In this document: positions 8,796 through 17,383 of the stretch, one piece after another
How positions within the stretch are numbered: position 1 is the stretch's first letter
How the letters are laid out: every line of letters starts with the position of its first letter
Translations under genes and position numbers: made by a program
The notes under the pieces: model-generated
Told to the model about the DNA's origin: nothing
The model's database searches: none
The model's input: only the letters and a program-made list of their open reading frames with translations
Origin: Xanthomonas bonasiae
GTDB taxonomy: Bacteria > Pseudomonadota > Gammaproteobacteria > Xanthomonadales > Xanthomonadaceae
Direction: 5' to 3'
DNA: 64,000 nt
Assembly (NCBI RefSeq): GCF_017163705.1
Contig: NZ_JAFIWB010000006.1
Location: forward strand, 124,001 to 188,000

Positions 8796-9425
8796 ATGCG
8801 CAAGACCTCCCCTCTCCTGCTGTCTGGCCTGGCGGCCGCCCTCGCGCTGTGCGCCCTGCCGGCGCTGGCGCAGTCGCAGGGCGACTGGACCGTGGGCATC
8901 GGCGCCCACCAGGTCAACCCGAAGTCCGACAACGGCAAGCTGGCCGGCGGTACCCTGCCGCTGAGCATCGGCAGCGACATCAAGCCGACCGTCACCTTCG
9001 AGTACTTCGTGCACCAGGACCTGGGCATCGAGGTGCTGGCCGCGCTGCCGTTCAAGCACGATATCGACGTCAAGGGCGTCGGCAAGGTCGGCAGCACCAA
9101 GCAGCTGCCGCCGGTGGTCTCGCTGCAGTACCACTTCAACAGCGCCGGCAAGGTGTCCCCGTTCGTCGGCGCCGGCATCAACTACACCACCTTCTTCAGC
9201 GAGGACACCACCGGCGCGCTGGCCGGCACCAAGCTCAAGCTGGAGGATTCCTGGGGCCTGGCCGCGCACGTCGGCGTGGACGTCGCGCTCACCGACAAGT
9301 CCGCGCTGCGGGTGGACCTGCGCTGGGCCGACATCGACAGCAAGGTCAAGGTCAACGGCGCCAGCATGGGCACCGCGAACATCGATCCGCTGGTGTACGG
9401 CCTGGCCTATGTGATGAAGTTCTGA
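8796..9425 (+). CDS. ompW: OmpW-family outer-membrane beta-barrel protein
   Basis: 209 residues. A signal peptide ends at ALA-QSQGDW. The mature protein follows OmpW: WTVGIGAHQVNPKSDNG near the start, TVTFEYFVHQDLGIEVLA, the strand VVSLQYHFNSAGKVSPFVGAGINYTTFF (written in part) and an aromatic C-terminus YGLAYVMKF needed for BAM insertion. The family forms eight-stranded barrels with a hydrophobic lateral channel. It is preceded by a perfect FNR box and followed by a second OmpW-like gene, with which it shares SLQYHFN, SPFVG and GLAY motifs. Confidence 0.92.
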   Translation: MRKTSPLLLSGLAAALALCALPALAQSQGDWTVGIGAHQVNPKSDNGKLAGGTLPLSIGSDIKPTVTFEYFVHQDLGIEVLAALPFKHDIDVKGVGKVGSTKQLPPVVSLQYHFNSAGKVSPFVGAGINYTTFFSEDTTGALAGTKLKLEDSWGLAAHVGVDVALTDKSALRVDLRWADIDSKVKVNGASMGTANIDPLVYGLAYVMKF

Positions 9426-9541
9426 GGCTGCGCGGGCGCCGCGCTTCTCTGGCAGACTACGCTCCACAAGGATGTGGATCGGTCGCCGCCGGGCCGACAC
9501 TGGGATTCGCATCCGCCCATTCGCCGTCACCGGGGTCCCCA

Positions 9542-10162
9542 ATGAAGCCACGCCTGTTCCGCCGTCTCGCCGTCGCCGCCCTTGCCGCCATCGCCCTGCC
9601 CGCCGCGGCGCAGTCGGCCGGCCACTTCACCACCAGCTACGGCATCCACGGCATGGTGCCAGGGTCCTCGAACGGCACCCTGAGCGGCAGCGAGCAGCGC
9701 TTCAGCGCCGACACCGCACCGGCGCTCTCGTTCAGCTACGAATACTTCTTCCGCGGCAACCTCGGCGTGGAGATCCAGACCCTGGTCGGGCAGCAGAAGA
9801 TCGGCCTGGAACAGGGCGGCGATATCGGCAGCGCCTGGGCGCTGTCGCCGACGCTCTCGCTGCAGTACCACTTCAACGGCAACGGCGACATCTCCCCGTT
9901 CGTCGGCGTGGGCCTCAACTACACCACCTTCCTGGGCGCCGACGGCAAGGGCGCGTTCTCCCGCGACGACGTCAAGTTCAAGGACAGCGTCGGCCCGGCC
10001 GTGCATGCCGGCGTGGACTTCGCCATCGGCGAGCGCAGCGCGCTGCGCGTGGACGCGCGCTGGACCAGCATGCGCAGCGACGTGGAAGTGGACAGCGGCA
10101 CGCTCGGCAAGGCCAAGCTCGACCCCATCACCTACGGCCTGGCCTACCTGCTGTATTTCTGA
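9542..10162 (+). CDS. OmpW-family outer-membrane protein, second paralogue
   Basis: 206 residues starting MKPRLFRRLAVAALAAIA. The signal peptide ends near AAA-QSAGH. Family strands are recognisable: FSYEYFFRGNLGVEIQ, LSLQYHFNGNGDISPFVGVG, NYTTFLGADGKGAF, HAGVDFAIGERSALRVDARW and a C-terminal ITYGLAYLLYF ending in Phe. The N-terminus lacks the conserved WxVGIGAH strand of the upstream OmpW and has HFTTSYGIHGMVPG instead, so ligand or partner may differ. It is 116 bases after ompW; no separate promoter is obvious, so co-transcription is possible. The paralogues share about half of the barrel core by eye. Confidence 0.85.
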   Translation: MKPRLFRRLAVAALAAIALPAAAQSAGHFTTSYGIHGMVPGSSNGTLSGSEQRFSADTAPALSFSYEYFFRGNLGVEIQTLVGQQKIGLEQGGDIGSAWALSPTLSLQYHFNGNGDISPFVGVGLNYTTFLGADGKGAFSRDDVKFKDSVGPAVHAGVDFAIGERSALRVDARWTSMRSDVEVDSGTLGKAKLDPITYGLAYLLYF

Positions 10163-10267
10163 TCCGCAGGGCCCGCAGCCGCGTCCACGCGGGCGAGGCT
10201 TAGCGGTTGCGCAACGGCGCGATGACGCGGCCATGGCAACGTCATCGGCGCCGGCTAGAATCCGCGC

Positions 10268-11080
10268 ATGAAATCCTCTCTCTTCGTTTCCGCCGCGCTC
10301 GCCGCGGCACTGGCCGCCGCGCCGTCCGCCGCCTTCGCCTGGGGCCCGCTGGGCCATCGCTTGGTCGCAGATCTCGCCGATGCCCAGCTCACCCCGCAGG
10401 CCCGCGCGCAGGTGCAGCAGTTGCTGCAGGGCGAACCCGAGCCGACCCTGGCCGGCGTCGCCAACTGGGCCGACCAATTGCGCGAAAGCGACCCGGACAT
10501 GGGCAAGCGCACCGGCCCCTGGCACTACGTCAACCTCGGCGAAGAGCAGTGCCACTACGAGGAAACCCGCGATTGTCCCGACGGCAACTGCGCGGTCGAG
10601 GCGCTGCGCCGCCAGGCCGCGATCCTCGCCGATCGCAGCCAGCCGCAGGCGGCACGGGCCCAGGCGCTGAAGTTCGTGGTGCATTTCGCCGGCGACATCC
10701 AGCAGCCGCTGCACGCCGGCTACGCCCACGACAAGGGCGCCAACACCTTCCAGATCCAGTTCGAGGGCAAGGGCAGCAACCTGCATTCGCTGTGGGACAG
10801 CGGCCTGCTGCGCAGCCGCGGCCTGGACGAGGCGCACTACCTGGCGCAGCTGCAGGCGCAACCGCTGCCGGCCCCCTCGCCTGCCGGCAGCGCGTTGCCG
10901 CCGCCGGCCGCGGCCTGGGCCGAAGCCTCGTGCCGGATCATGCTACGCCCGGGCTTCTACCCGCCCGGCGCCAAGCTGCCGGCCGACTACGTGGCGACCT
11001 GGCGCCCGGTCGCCGAAGCGCAACTGCGCCAGGCCGGCGCGGATCTGGCGGCGACGCTGAACGCTGCGCTGGCGAAGTAA
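10268..11080 (+). CDS. S1/P1 family nuclease
   Basis: 270 residues. The signal peptide ends AFA-WGPLGH, placing Trp25 at the mature N-terminus, where its amino group and carbonyl ligate zinc in this family. Further trinuclear-zinc ligands are visible: His30, Asp69 (NWADQLR), His86 (PWHYVNL), HFAGDIQQPLH and NLHSLWD. The enzyme is predicted to be a secreted or periplasmic zinc nuclease/3'-nucleotidase acting on single-stranded nucleic acid. Length matches bacterial members. It is convergent with trxC, with the long palindrome at 11099-11166 between them. Confidence 0.92.
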   Translation: MKSSLFVSAALAAALAAAPSAAFAWGPLGHRLVADLADAQLTPQARAQVQQLLQGEPEPTLAGVANWADQLRESDPDMGKRTGPWHYVNLGEEQCHYEETRDCPDGNCAVEALRRQAAILADRSQPQAARAQALKFVVHFAGDIQQPLHAGYAHDKGANTFQIQFEGKGSNLHSLWDSGLLRSRGLDEAHYLAQLQAQPLPAPSPAGSALPPPAAAWAEASCRIMLRPGFYPPGAKLPADYVATWRPVAEAQLRQAGADLAATLNAALAK

Positions 11081-11098
11081 CGCGCGGCCCCTGCTTTT

Positions 11099-11166
11099 TG
11101 TAGGAGCGGCTTCAGCCGCGACAGGCCTTCCCGATAGATCCTGTCGCGGCTGAAGCCGCTCCTACA
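11099..11166. repeat. Palindromic repeat element, copy 1
   Basis: Two perfectly complementary 27-base arms (11099-11125 and 11140-11166) around a 14-base loop. Each arm contains its own mini-hairpin GCGGCT-TC-AGCCGC. The element lies between the convergent S1/P1 nuclease and trxC genes, where it could end transcription from both sides. Related copies are at 42271 and, as a half, at 21200; a decayed one is near 62749. Confidence 0.95.
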
Positions 11167-11212
11167 GGGATACAGGAATACAGGAATGCTGCGGGATTGC
11201 GCGGGGCCGGAC

Positions 11213-11650
11213 CTAGCCGGCATGCCCTTGCGCCCAGCGCACGATCTCGGCAACACCGATCGCACCGCTGTGCCGCGCCAACTCGCGGCCATGCCGCAGC
11301 AAGGCCAGGGTCGGAATGCTGCGGATGCCGAAGCGCCCCGCCAGCGCCGGCTGCGCCTCGGTGTCCAGCTTGCCCAGGCGCATGCGCGGTTCCAGGTGTG
11401 CGGCGGCCGCCTCGAACTGCGGTGCCATGGTCCGGCACGGGCCGCACCACGGCGCCCAGAAGTCCACCAGCAGCGGAATGTCGCTGCGCTCGGCATGGGC
11501 GGCGAAGGTGTCCGCGGTCAGCGCGACCGGCGCGCCGACGAACAGCGCACGATGGCAACGCCCGCATTGCGGTGCCGCCGCCAGGCGTTCGCCCGGCACC
11601 CGGTTCAGCGCCTGGCAGTGCGGGCAGGCGATGTGCAGCGGATCGCTCAC
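11213..11650 (-). CDS. trxC: Thioredoxin 2 with N-terminal zinc ribbon
   Basis: 145 residues with a GTG start that overlaps the osmC stop (GTGA). The N-terminal CPHC (Cys9, Cys12) and CGRC (Cys29, Cys32) pairs form the zinc module that separates TrxC from TrxA. The thioredoxin domain follows, with WCGPC at residues 68-72 and a cis-proline in SIPTLALL. It reduces disulfides in the cytoplasm, often under oxidative stress. Being coupled to an OsmC-type peroxide reductase gives a coherent thiol-stress pair. The start is set by the zinc motif; no ATG lies at that point. Confidence 0.93.
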   Translation of the reverse strand: MSDPLHIACPHCQALNRVPGERLAAAPQCGRCHRALFVGAPVALTADTFAAHAERSDIPLLVDFWAPWCGPCRTMAPQFEAAAAHLEPRMRLGKLDTEAQPALAGRFGIRSIPTLALLRHGRELARHSGAIGVAEIVRWAQGHAG

Positions 11651-12126
11651 GCGCCGGCCTCGATGCTCTTGTCGCCGAGCAACACATTGCCGTGCGCGTC
11701 CTTGACCGTGACCTGCACGTCGATGCCTTGGCGCACGCTCTGGGTGACCACGCAGAACTGCTCGAACTGGTCGAGGATGCGCTGCAGCTGCGCGTAGTCC
11801 TGGTTGCCATCGGGCAGTTGCAGTTCCACCGATGCCTGCGGAATGCGCCAGAACCCTTCCGCGTTGCGCATCGGCGTGGCGGTGATGTGCGCGGCCACCC
11901 CGACCGGATCGTTCTTGAACTTGCGCAGCGCGAACAGCAGGCTCGCCGCCAGGCAGTTGGCGATGCTGGCCAACAGGATGCGCGAAGGGTTGGGCCCGCG
12001 CTCGTGGCCCAGCGGCGCGGTCTCGTCGCCCAGCCACGGCGCCAGATCGGTTTCGTCGAACTGGATGCGGAACGCGAAATCCGCCTCCTGTTCGAGGGTG
12101 ACGCGGATCGGATCGCCGATGGTCAT
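11647..12126 (-). CDS. OsmC-family protein
   Basis: 159 residues. The fold is recognisable from LLASIANCLAASLLFALRK, with the first reactive Cys, and QFCVVTQSVRQGIDVQVTV, with the second Cys: the two-cysteine signature of OsmC/Ohr-like peroxiredoxins. GHERGPNPSRILLASIANC is the typical lead-in to the first helix. The family reduces organic hydroperoxides, though this subgroup is not clearly Ohr. It is translationally coupled to trxC downstream. The promoter must lie in the 99 bases to the RND gene end. Confidence 0.85.
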   Translation of the reverse strand: MTIGDPIRVTLEQEADFAFRIQFDETDLAPWLGDETAPLGHERGPNPSRILLASIANCLAASLLFALRKFKNDPVGVAAHITATPMRNAEGFWRIPQASVELQLPDGNQDYAQLQRILDQFEQFCVVTQSVRQGIDVQVTVKDAHGNVLLGDKSIEAGA

Positions 12127-12225
12127 GCAGAACTCCTCATGCAGGTCTCCAGTGACACAGACAGGGGGAATGCCGACTCTACGCCGGCACCGGAAAGACC
12201 GCGTGGACGCGCATGCGCATCTCGC

Positions 12226-15200
12226 TCACGCCGGCTTGGCAGCGCGGCGCGCCAACGGGTAGTACAGCAGCGGGATCACCAGCAGGGTCAGCGCGGTACT
12301 GATCAGGATGCCGAAGATCAGCGCCACCGCCAGGCCGTTGAAGATCGGATCGTCGAGGATGAAGAAGGCGCCCAGCATCGCCGCCAGCCCGGTCAGCACG
12401 ATCGGCGGCGCGCGCACCGCGCAGGCCTCCACCACCGCCTGCTCGGCGCTGCGGCCCTGCGCCAGCGCCTGGCCGATGAAGTCCACCAGCAGGATCGAGT
12501 TGCGCACGATGATGCCGGCCAGCGCGATCATGCCGATCATGCTGGTGGCGGTGAACTGCGCGCCGAGCAATGCGTGCCCCGGCAGCACCCCGATCACCGT
12601 CAACGGGATCGGCGCCATGATCACCAGCGGCACCAGATAGCTGCGGAACTGCGCCACCACCAGCAGATAGATCAGCAGCAGGCCGACCGCGTAGGCGATG
12701 CCCATGTCGCGGAAGGTCTCGTAGGTGATCTGCCACTCGCCATCCCACTTGACCGCGAAATCGCCGCTGTCGAGCGGTTGCGCGATGAAGGACTGCGCCA
12801 CTGCCTGCCCGCCGACGCGCTGTCGGCGCAGCTGCCCGACCAGGTCGAACATGCCGTACAGCGGGCTGTCCAGGCGCCCGGCCTCGTCGCCGGTGACGTA
12901 CACCACCGGCCGCAGATCCTTGTGCCAGATCGCACCGTCCCACGGCAGCCGCTGCACCGCGACCAGTTCCGACAACGGCACCAGCTGGCCGTCGCCGCCG
13001 CGCACATGCAGCGCCAGCATGCGCGCGACGCCGGCCTGGGCGGCCGCGGCCAGGCGCAGCCGCACCGGTTGCGGGTACTTGGAAGCGCCATCGTGCAGCC
13101 AGGTCGCGTCCACGCCCTGCACCGACGCCGCCAGCGCATCGGCGATCGCCGACTGGGTCACGCCCAGCCGCGCCGCGCGCACCCGATCGACCACGAGCGC
13201 CTCGCGCGTCGCCGCGCTTTCCACGCTGGTATCCACATCGACCACGTTCGGCGTGCGCAGGAAGCGCCGCTCCAAAGCCAGCGCCAGCTGGCGGCTGCGC
13301 GCGTAGTCCGGGCCGTACACCTCGGCCACCAGCGGCGCCAGCACCGGCGGGCCCGGCGGCACCTCCACCACCTTCAGCGCCGCGCCGTGGCGGCGCGCAA
13401 TCGCCGCCAATGCCGGACGCAGCGCGCGCGCAATGGCGTGGCTTTGCCGCGTGCGCAGCTGCTTGTCGACCAGGTTCACCTGCAGATCGCCGACGTTGTT
13501 GCCGCTGCGCAGGTAGTACTGACGCACCAGGCCGTTGAAATTGACCGGCGCCGAGGTACCGGCATAGCCCTGGTAGTCGTGCACGTCCGGGGTGCGGTCG
13601 AGCACGCCGGACAGTTCGACCAGCAGCGCATCGGTGTCCTGCAGGGTGCTGCCTTCGGGCAGATCGACCACGATCTGCAATTCGGACTTGTCGTCGAACG
13701 GCAGCATCTTCATCACCACCCATTGCAACCCGACCAGCGACACCGCCAGCACCAGCAGCGCGGCGATGCCGGCGAACAGCCAGCCGCGCCGCCGCGCGCC
13801 GCGCTCGGGGGCGAGGAAGGGGTGCAGCAGTTTCGAGAAGAAGCGCTGCAGGCGCGGCGATGCAGATGGCGTGGCGCCGTCGGCAGCGGCTGGCGCCGGC
13901 GCATGCCGCGCCAGCAGCTTCAGCGACAACCACGGGGTCACGATCAGCGCGATCGCCAGCGACAGCAGCATGCCGACCGAGGCGTTGATCGGGATCGGCC
14001 GCATGTACGGCCCCATCAGCCCGCTGACGAAGGCCATCGGCATCAGTGCCGCGATCACGGTGAAGGTGGCGAGGATGGTCGGCCCGCCGACCTCGTCCAC
14101 CGCCGGCGGGATCGCCTCGCGCAGGGTCTTGCCGCCGGCGCGCATGTGCCGGTGGATGTTCTCCACCACCACGATGGCGTCGTCGACCAGGATGCCGATC
14201 GAGAAGATCAGCGCGAACAGCGACACCCGGTTGAGGGTAAAGCCCATCGCCCACGACGCGAACAGGGTCAGCGCCAGGGTCAGCACCACCGCGCTGCCGA
14301 CCACGACGGCCTCGCGCCAGCCCAGCGCGAACAGCACCAGCAGCACCACCGAGCCGGTCGCGAACACCAGCTTGTGGATCAGCTTGGCCGCCTTGGCGTC
14401 GGCGCTGGCGCCGTAGTCGCGGGTCACCTCGGCGTGCACGCCTTGCGGGATCGTCTCGCCGCGCAGCTGCTGCAGGCGCGCGGCGACGGCGCGGGTGATC
14501 GCGGCGGCATCGCTGCCGGGCTGCTTGGCGATGGCGAGGGTCACCGCCGGCGCGCGGCCCTGCGCCGGACCGCCGCGGCCCGCCGGTGCGCCGTACCAGA
14601 CATAGCTGCTCGGCAGGTCGGCGCCGGCGCGCACCTGCGCCACGTCGCGCAGATGCAGCGGCTGGCCGTCGTGCACGCCGATCACCAGCGCCGCCACCGT
14701 GTCGGCATCGGCCAGGAAGGTGCCGGCGGCGACCGGGACCGCGCGACCGCCGCCGATGCGCTCGCCGAGCTGGCGCACCGCATTGGCCGCCTGCAGCGAC
14801 TGGCTCAGGTCGGACACGGTCAGGCCGTAGGCGGCCAGCCGCGACGGATCCAGGGTCAACGTCAGCACCCGCTGCGGCGCGCCGATGCTGTAGATATCGC
14901 GCGTGCCGGGGATGCGCTTGAGTTCGCTTTCCAGGGTGTGCGCGACCTCGCCCAGGTCCACCGCGCTGCGCTGCGGATCGTCGCTCCACAACGTCACCGC
15001 CATCACCGGCACGTCGTCGATGCCCTTGGGCTTGATCAGCGGGGTGCCCACGCCCATGCCCTGCGGCAAGGCATCCAGGTTCGAATAGACCTGGTTGTAC
15101 AGCCGCACCAGCGCCGCCTGGCGCGGCACCCCGACCTGAAACTCGACGGTCAGCAGCGCCTGCCCCGGGCGGCTGACCGAGGTCACGTGCTTGACTTCTT

Positions 15201-15444
15201 CGATCTCGGCCAGCTTCTGCTCCAGCGGCGTGCTCAGCAATTGCTCCACTTCGCGCGCATCGGCGCCGGCGAAGGCCACCGATACGGTGGCCATGGTCAC
15301 GTCGATCTGCGGCTCTTCCTCGCGCGGGGTGATCGCCACCGCGGCCAGGCCCAGCAGCAGGCCCAGCAGCGCCAGCAACGGGGTCAGCGGATTGGCCTGG
15401 AACGCCGCTGCCAGACGCCCGGACACGCCCAGTCGCGCCGCCAT
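12226..15444 (-). CDS. RND-superfamily efflux pump, inner-membrane permease
   Basis: 1072 residues. The usual duplicated RND architecture is seen: a TM1 segment NPLTPLLALLGLLLGLAAV, a large periplasmic porter domain (YGLTVSDLSQSLQAANA), TM2-6 with GILVDDAIVVVENI near residues 410-425 carrying the proton-relay aspartates, a second porter domain, and C-terminal helices ending AKPA. It belongs with the HAE/unclassified drug or heavy-metal RND group rather than CusA: the Met-rich metal motif is missing. It needs the lipoprotein adaptor encoded one base upstream and an outer-membrane channel not found here. The divergent persulfide-sensing operon suggests a substrate linked to sulfur stress, which is inference. 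Confidence 0.93.
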   Translation of the reverse strand: MAARLGVSGRLAAAFQANPLTPLLALLGLLLGLAAVAITPREEEPQIDVTMATVSVAFAGADAREVEQLLSTPLEQKLAEIEEVKHVTSVSRPGQALLTVEFQVGVPRQAALVRLYNQVYSNLDALPQGMGVGTPLIKPKGIDDVPVMAVTLWSDDPQRSAVDLGEVAHTLESELKRIPGTRDIYSIGAPQRVLTLTLDPSRLAAYGLTVSDLSQSLQAANAVRQLGERIGGGRAVPVAAGTFLADADTVAALVIGVHDGQPLHLRDVAQVRAGADLPSSYVWYGAPAGRGGPAQGRAPAVTLAIAKQPGSDAAAITRAVAARLQQLRGETIPQGVHAEVTRDYGASADAKAAKLIHKLVFATGSVVLLVLFALGWREAVVVGSAVVLTLALTLFASWAMGFTLNRVSLFALIFSIGILVDDAIVVVENIHRHMRAGGKTLREAIPPAVDEVGGPTILATFTVIAALMPMAFVSGLMGPYMRPIPINASVGMLLSLAIALIVTPWLSLKLLARHAPAPAAADGATPSASPRLQRFFSKLLHPFLAPERGARRRGWLFAGIAALLVLAVSLVGLQWVVMKMLPFDDKSELQIVVDLPEGSTLQDTDALLVELSGVLDRTPDVHDYQGYAGTSAPVNFNGLVRQYYLRSGNNVGDLQVNLVDKQLRTRQSHAIARALRPALAAIARRHGAALKVVEVPPGPPVLAPLVAEVYGPDYARSRQLALALERRFLRTPNVVDVDTSVESAATREALVVDRVRAARLGVTQSAIADALAASVQGVDATWLHDGASKYPQPVRLRLAAAAQAGVARMLALHVRGGDGQLVPLSELVAVQRLPWDGAIWHKDLRPVVYVTGDEAGRLDSPLYGMFDLVGQLRRQRVGGQAVAQSFIAQPLDSGDFAVKWDGEWQITYETFRDMGIAYAVGLLLIYLLVVAQFRSYLVPLVIMAPIPLTVIGVLPGHALLGAQFTATSMIGMIALAGIIVRNSILLVDFIGQALAQGRSAEQAVVEACAVRAPPIVLTGLAAMLGAFFILDDPIFNGLAVALIFGILISTALTLLVIPLLYYPLARRAAKPA

Positions 15445-15445
15445 C

Positions 15446-16528
15446 TCAGCGCTCCGCCAACGCGCGCCGCTGCGCGGCCAGCGCCTGTCCGGCGGCGACC
15501 GGATCGCGCGCCACGCGCTCGCCGGCCTGCAAGCCAGCCAGTACCTCGACCCGCTGCGCATCCTGCCGGCCCACGCGCAGCTGGCGCAGGCTCAGCGTGC
15601 CGGCGGCGAGCACATAGGCCGCGCTGAGTTCGCCACGCTGCAGCAACGCCGCGCGCGGGATCCACAGCGTGGCCGTGGCCGCGTCGGCGCCAGCGTCGGG
15701 GACGGCGAACGCGGCCTTGGCGGTCGTCCCCGGCGCCGGTGCCGGCGCCAGCGCGGGCAACGGCACGCGCACCGTCACGCTGTGGCTGTTCGGATCGGCG
15801 GTGGGGAACACCACCACCTGCGGCACCGTCAGCGCGCGGCCATCGTCTAGCCGCACCTGCGCGCGCGGCGCGGCGCGGATCGCCGCGGCGTCGGACTGCG
15901 GCACCTGCACGTCGATGCGCTGCGCGCCAGGCGCGTACAGCGACAGCAGGGCCTGGCCGGTCGCCACCGCTTCGCCCGGCTGCACCTGGCGTGCGCTGAC
16001 CACGCCGGCGAACGGCGCGCGGATCACCGTGTAGTCGGCCGGCTGCCGCGCCTGCGCCAGTTGCGCGGCGGCGGACTGGCGCGCCGCGACCGCGGCATCG
16101 CGGGTGGCCCGGGCCTGGTCCAGTTGCGCACGCGACACGTACTGCGCGCCGGCCAGCGCGGCGTAGCGGCGGTAGCTGGCCTCGGCCTCGTCGGCGCTGG
16201 CCGCGGCCGAACGCAACTGCGCCTGTGCGCTGTCCACGCTGGCGCGCTGCTCCACCGCGCTGAGCCGCAGCAGCACCTGGCCGGCGGCGACGCGATCGTT
16301 GACGTCCACGCGCACTTCGAGCACCCGCCCGTCGGTCTGCGCCGACAGGTCGGCATGCTCCACCGCGGCGACCACGCCGTCCCAGGCGCGCGCGGCGGGA
16401 TCGGCGAACGCCACCGTGTCGGTCTGCAGCGCGGGCAGCGGCGGCGGCACCGCCGAGGCGGATTCGTGGCGGCACGCCGCGAGCGACAGGCTCGCGGCCA
16501 GCGCGATCGAGAGGGCAAACGGCTTCAC
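15446..16528 (-). CDS. RND efflux periplasmic adaptor lipoprotein (HlyD/MFP family)
   Basis: 360 residues. The signal peptide ends in a lipobox LAAC (Cys19), so the protein should be lipid-anchored. The lipoyl half-motifs flank a helical hairpin (VEQRASVDSAQAQLRSAAAS and YVSRAQLDQARATRDAAVAA), followed by VIRAPFAGVVSARQVQPGEAV and a beta-barrel domain (VQVPQSDAAAIRAAPRAQVRL, in part). This is the standard layout of membrane-fusion proteins bridging RND pump and channel. It is separated from the permease gene by one base. Its promoter faces the rhodanese/ArsR operon across an AT-rich gap, so both may be under the same repressor. Confidence 0.92.
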   Translation of the reverse strand: MKPFALSIALAASLSLAACRHESASAVPPPLPALQTDTVAFADPAARAWDGVVAAVEHADLSAQTDGRVLEVRVDVNDRVAAGQVLLRLSAVEQRASVDSAQAQLRSAAASADEAEASYRRYAALAGAQYVSRAQLDQARATRDAAVAARQSAAAQLAQARQPADYTVIRAPFAGVVSARQVQPGEAVATGQALLSLYAPGAQRIDVQVPQSDAAAIRAAPRAQVRLDDGRALTVPQVVVFPTADPNSHSVTVRVPLPALAPAPAPGTTAKAAFAVPDAGADAATATLWIPRAALLQRGELSAAYVLAAGTLSLRQLRVGRQDAQRVEVLAGLQAGERVARDPVAAGQALAAQRRALAER

Positions 16529-16613
16529 GCGGCGGCTCCAGGACGAGGGTTCGACGGAACCCGGTCGGTGCCAGCGAACCGTCGCTGGCTGCGAGATAAA
16601 TTAGAATTTTCTT

Positions 16614-16633
16614 ATATTAGAGTCAACTGATAT
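16614..16633. promoter_or_regulatory. AT-rich imperfect inverted repeat, candidate BigR-type operator
   Basis: ATATTAG, six bases, CTGATAT form an inverted repeat with one mismatch, inside an AT-rich block (about 16597-16636) that stands out from the GC-rich surroundings. It lies between the divergent RND adaptor and rhodanese genes, just upstream of the rhodanese start. BigR/SqrR repressors are known to bind AT-rich dyads overlapping promoters. The match to a specific consensus was not tested. Confidence 0.5.
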
Positions 16634-16664
16634 TATGAGCGCCGTTCATCCACCGGAGCCCCCA

Positions 16665-17027
16665 ATGCCCCATTCCTCCGCACAAGCCCTGGTCGACAGG
16701 GCACGCCCGCAGATCCACGAGGTCGATACCGACGCCGCCGCCACGCCGCTGCCCGGCGAATGGATCATCGACGTGCGCGAACCCGGCGAGTTCGCCGTCG
16801 GCCACCTGCCCAACGCGATCAACATTCCGCGCGGCATCCTCGAATTCCGTCTCGACACCGACCCGGCGCTGGCCCGGCGCGACCAGCCGATCCTGCTGTA
16901 CTGCGCCAGCGGCGGCCGCTCCACGCTGGCCGCGCTGAGCCTGCAGCACCTCGGCTACAGCGCGGTGCGCTCGTTGAACGGCGGCTTCCTCGGCTGGACC
17001 GCGGCCGGCCTGCCGGTCGCCTTCTGA
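16665..17027 (+). CDS. Rhodanese-like sulfurtransferase
   Basis: 120 residues from MPHSSAQALV. A single rhodanese domain with IIDVREPGEFAVGHLPNAINIP and the active-site loop CASGGRS, whose Cys80 carries the persulfide. The family moves sulfane sulfur between thiols, here probably in concert with the persulfide dioxygenase two genes on. GGAG lies 6 bases before this ATG. An in-frame ATG at 16635 is less likely because it touches the candidate operator and has no ribosome-binding site. First gene of a three-gene unit with the ArsR and metallo-beta-lactamase genes. Confidence 0.9.
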   Translation: MPHSSAQALVDRARPQIHEVDTDAAATPLPGEWIIDVREPGEFAVGHLPNAINIPRGILEFRLDTDPALARRDQPILLYCASGGRSTLAALSLQHLGYSAVRSLNGGFLGWTAAGLPVAF

Positions 17028-17032
17028 GTCCG

Positions 17033-17383
17033 ATGGCCCGCCGCCTGCAACCCGCGATGGATCCTGCGGCGATGCGCGCGCACGCCGGCGAGGCCGCGCG
17101 CCTGCTGAAGGCGCTCGGCAACGAGAAGCGGCTGCTGTTGCTGTGCCTGCTGGTGGACCACGAACACTCGGTGGGCGAACTCAACACGCGCCTGGACCTG
17201 AGCCAATCGGCGCTGTCGCAGCACCTGGCGGTGCTGCGCGAGGACGGCCTGGTGCAGACCCGCCGCGACGGGCAGACCATCTACTATTCGCTGGTCCCCG
17301 GCCCGGCGCAGCGCATCCTCGATACCTTGCACGGCATCTATTGCAGCGCCGGCCCTTCCTCTCCCGCCAAGGCAGGCCCATGA
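17033..17383 (+). CDS. bigR: ArsR-family persulfide-sensing repressor (BigR/SqrR/YgaV-like)
   Basis: 116 residues. The winged helix is clear: LLKALGNEKRLLLLCLLV, then SVGELNTRLDLSQSALSQHL, then VLREDGLVQTRRDGQTIYY. Two cysteines, Cys38 and Cys104, are 66 residues apart, the same spacing as the redox pair reported for BigR (Cys42/Cys108) and SqrR (Cys41/Cys107), which form disulfide or tetrasulfide links with persulfides and release DNA. The ArsR metal motif CxC is absent. It starts six bases after the rhodanese stop and overlaps the dioxygenase start (ATGA). Likely represses its own operon and perhaps the divergent RND genes. Confidence 0.88.
   Translation: MARRLQPAMDPAAMRAHAGEAARLLKALGNEKRLLLLCLLVDHEHSVGELNTRLDLSQSALSQHLAVLREDGLVQTRRDGQTIYYSLVPGPAQRILDTLHGIYCSAGPSSPAKAGP

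Noticed and set aside
11197-15627. A 1476-codon open frame on the plus strand opposite the RND pump genes
   Set aside because: It is low-complexity (Arg, Gln, His, Gly, Ala rich), has no recognisable domain and mirrors the codon bias of the minus-strand RND and adaptor genes; it is a GC-driven shadow.
16635-16664. Earlier rhodanese start at 16635
   Set aside because: It abuts the candidate operator and has no ribosome-binding site, whereas the ATG at 16665 is preceded by GGAG at good distance.
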